Shown: positions 5,846-5,893 of the stretch, piece by piece
How the letters are laid out: every line of letters begins with the position of its first letter
How positions within the stretch are numbered: position 1 is the first letter of the stretch
Assembly: GCA_030152425.1 (NCBI GenBank)
Contig: JASLJP010000170.1
Span: 1 to 5,893 of the forward strand
Reading direction: 5' to 3'
Source of the DNA: Aquirhabdus sp.
GTDB lineage: Bacteria > Pseudomonadota > Gammaproteobacteria > Pseudomonadales > Moraxellaceae
Length of the DNA stretch: 5,893 bases
Position numbers and translations under genes: made by a program
Notes under the pieces: generated by a model
The model's database searches: none
The model's input: only the letters and a program-made list of their open reading frames with translations
What the model was told of the DNA's origin: nothing

Positions 5846-5893
5846 GTAAGTGCTTAAGGCACGTAGAACACTAAAAATTGAAAAGAACCACGC

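Noticed and set aside
5789..5893. C-terminal end of dusB upstream of fis
   Set aside because: Two minus-strand frames have early stops, and the one longer open frame gives a peptide that does not resemble a DusB C-terminus.
1..5893. Defence island, mobile element, CRISPR array or other novel multi-gene system
   Set aside because: All five genes are conserved housekeeping families in uniform orientation; no transposase, integrase, terminal repeats, repeat-spacer pattern or unexplained long ORF is present.

Overview
The window looks like ordinary chromosomal core sequence of a gammaproteobacterium. Five genes lie on the minus strand, in transcription order fis, purH, purD, an ABC1/UbiB-family atypical kinase gene, and lipB (cut by the left edge). 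A true Fis protein and the order fis-purH-purD point to Pseudomonadales-type gammaproteobacteria, where I recall this linkage. Medium GC (about half, judged by eye) and the Fis and PurH sequences would fit a Moraxellaceae-like lineage, but that placement is a guess. All complete genes have normal family length and intact motifs. I see no mobile element, CRISPR array, tRNA, rRNA or sign of recent transfer.

Layout from right to left, as transcribed: a 105-bp upstream region with an extended -10 promoter candidate (5837-5845); fis (5519-5788); two hairpins, the second with terminator character (5431-5457); a GC-rich inverted repeat in the purH leader (5389-5427); purH (3730-5307); a long intrinsic terminator (3647-3709); a candidate purD promoter (3591-3617); purD (2281-3564); a 303-bp gap holding two hairpins after purD, a good sigma70-type promoter (2100-2128) and a terminator-like hairpin just before the next start (1994-2023); the ABC1 kinase gene (571-1977); and lipB (530 to the left edge), 40 bp after the kinase gene.

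PurD catalyses step 2 and PurH the last two steps of de novo IMP synthesis. Fis is a nucleoid protein and growth-phase regulator. The ABC1 protein resembles the COQ8/ADCK3 branch linked to ubiquinone biosynthesis, and LipB starts lipoylation of the 2-oxoacid dehydrogenases, so the distal pair has a respiratory-cofactor theme. Although the genes are co-directional, the signals between them suggest at least three or four transcription units (fis; purH; purD; kinase-lipB) rather than one operon.

I found no previously undescribed multi-gene system. The points most worth checking are non-coding: the promoter plus terminator-like leader in front of the kinase gene, which could give an RNA of about 100 nt or an attenuated leader, and the terminator that splits purH from purD.
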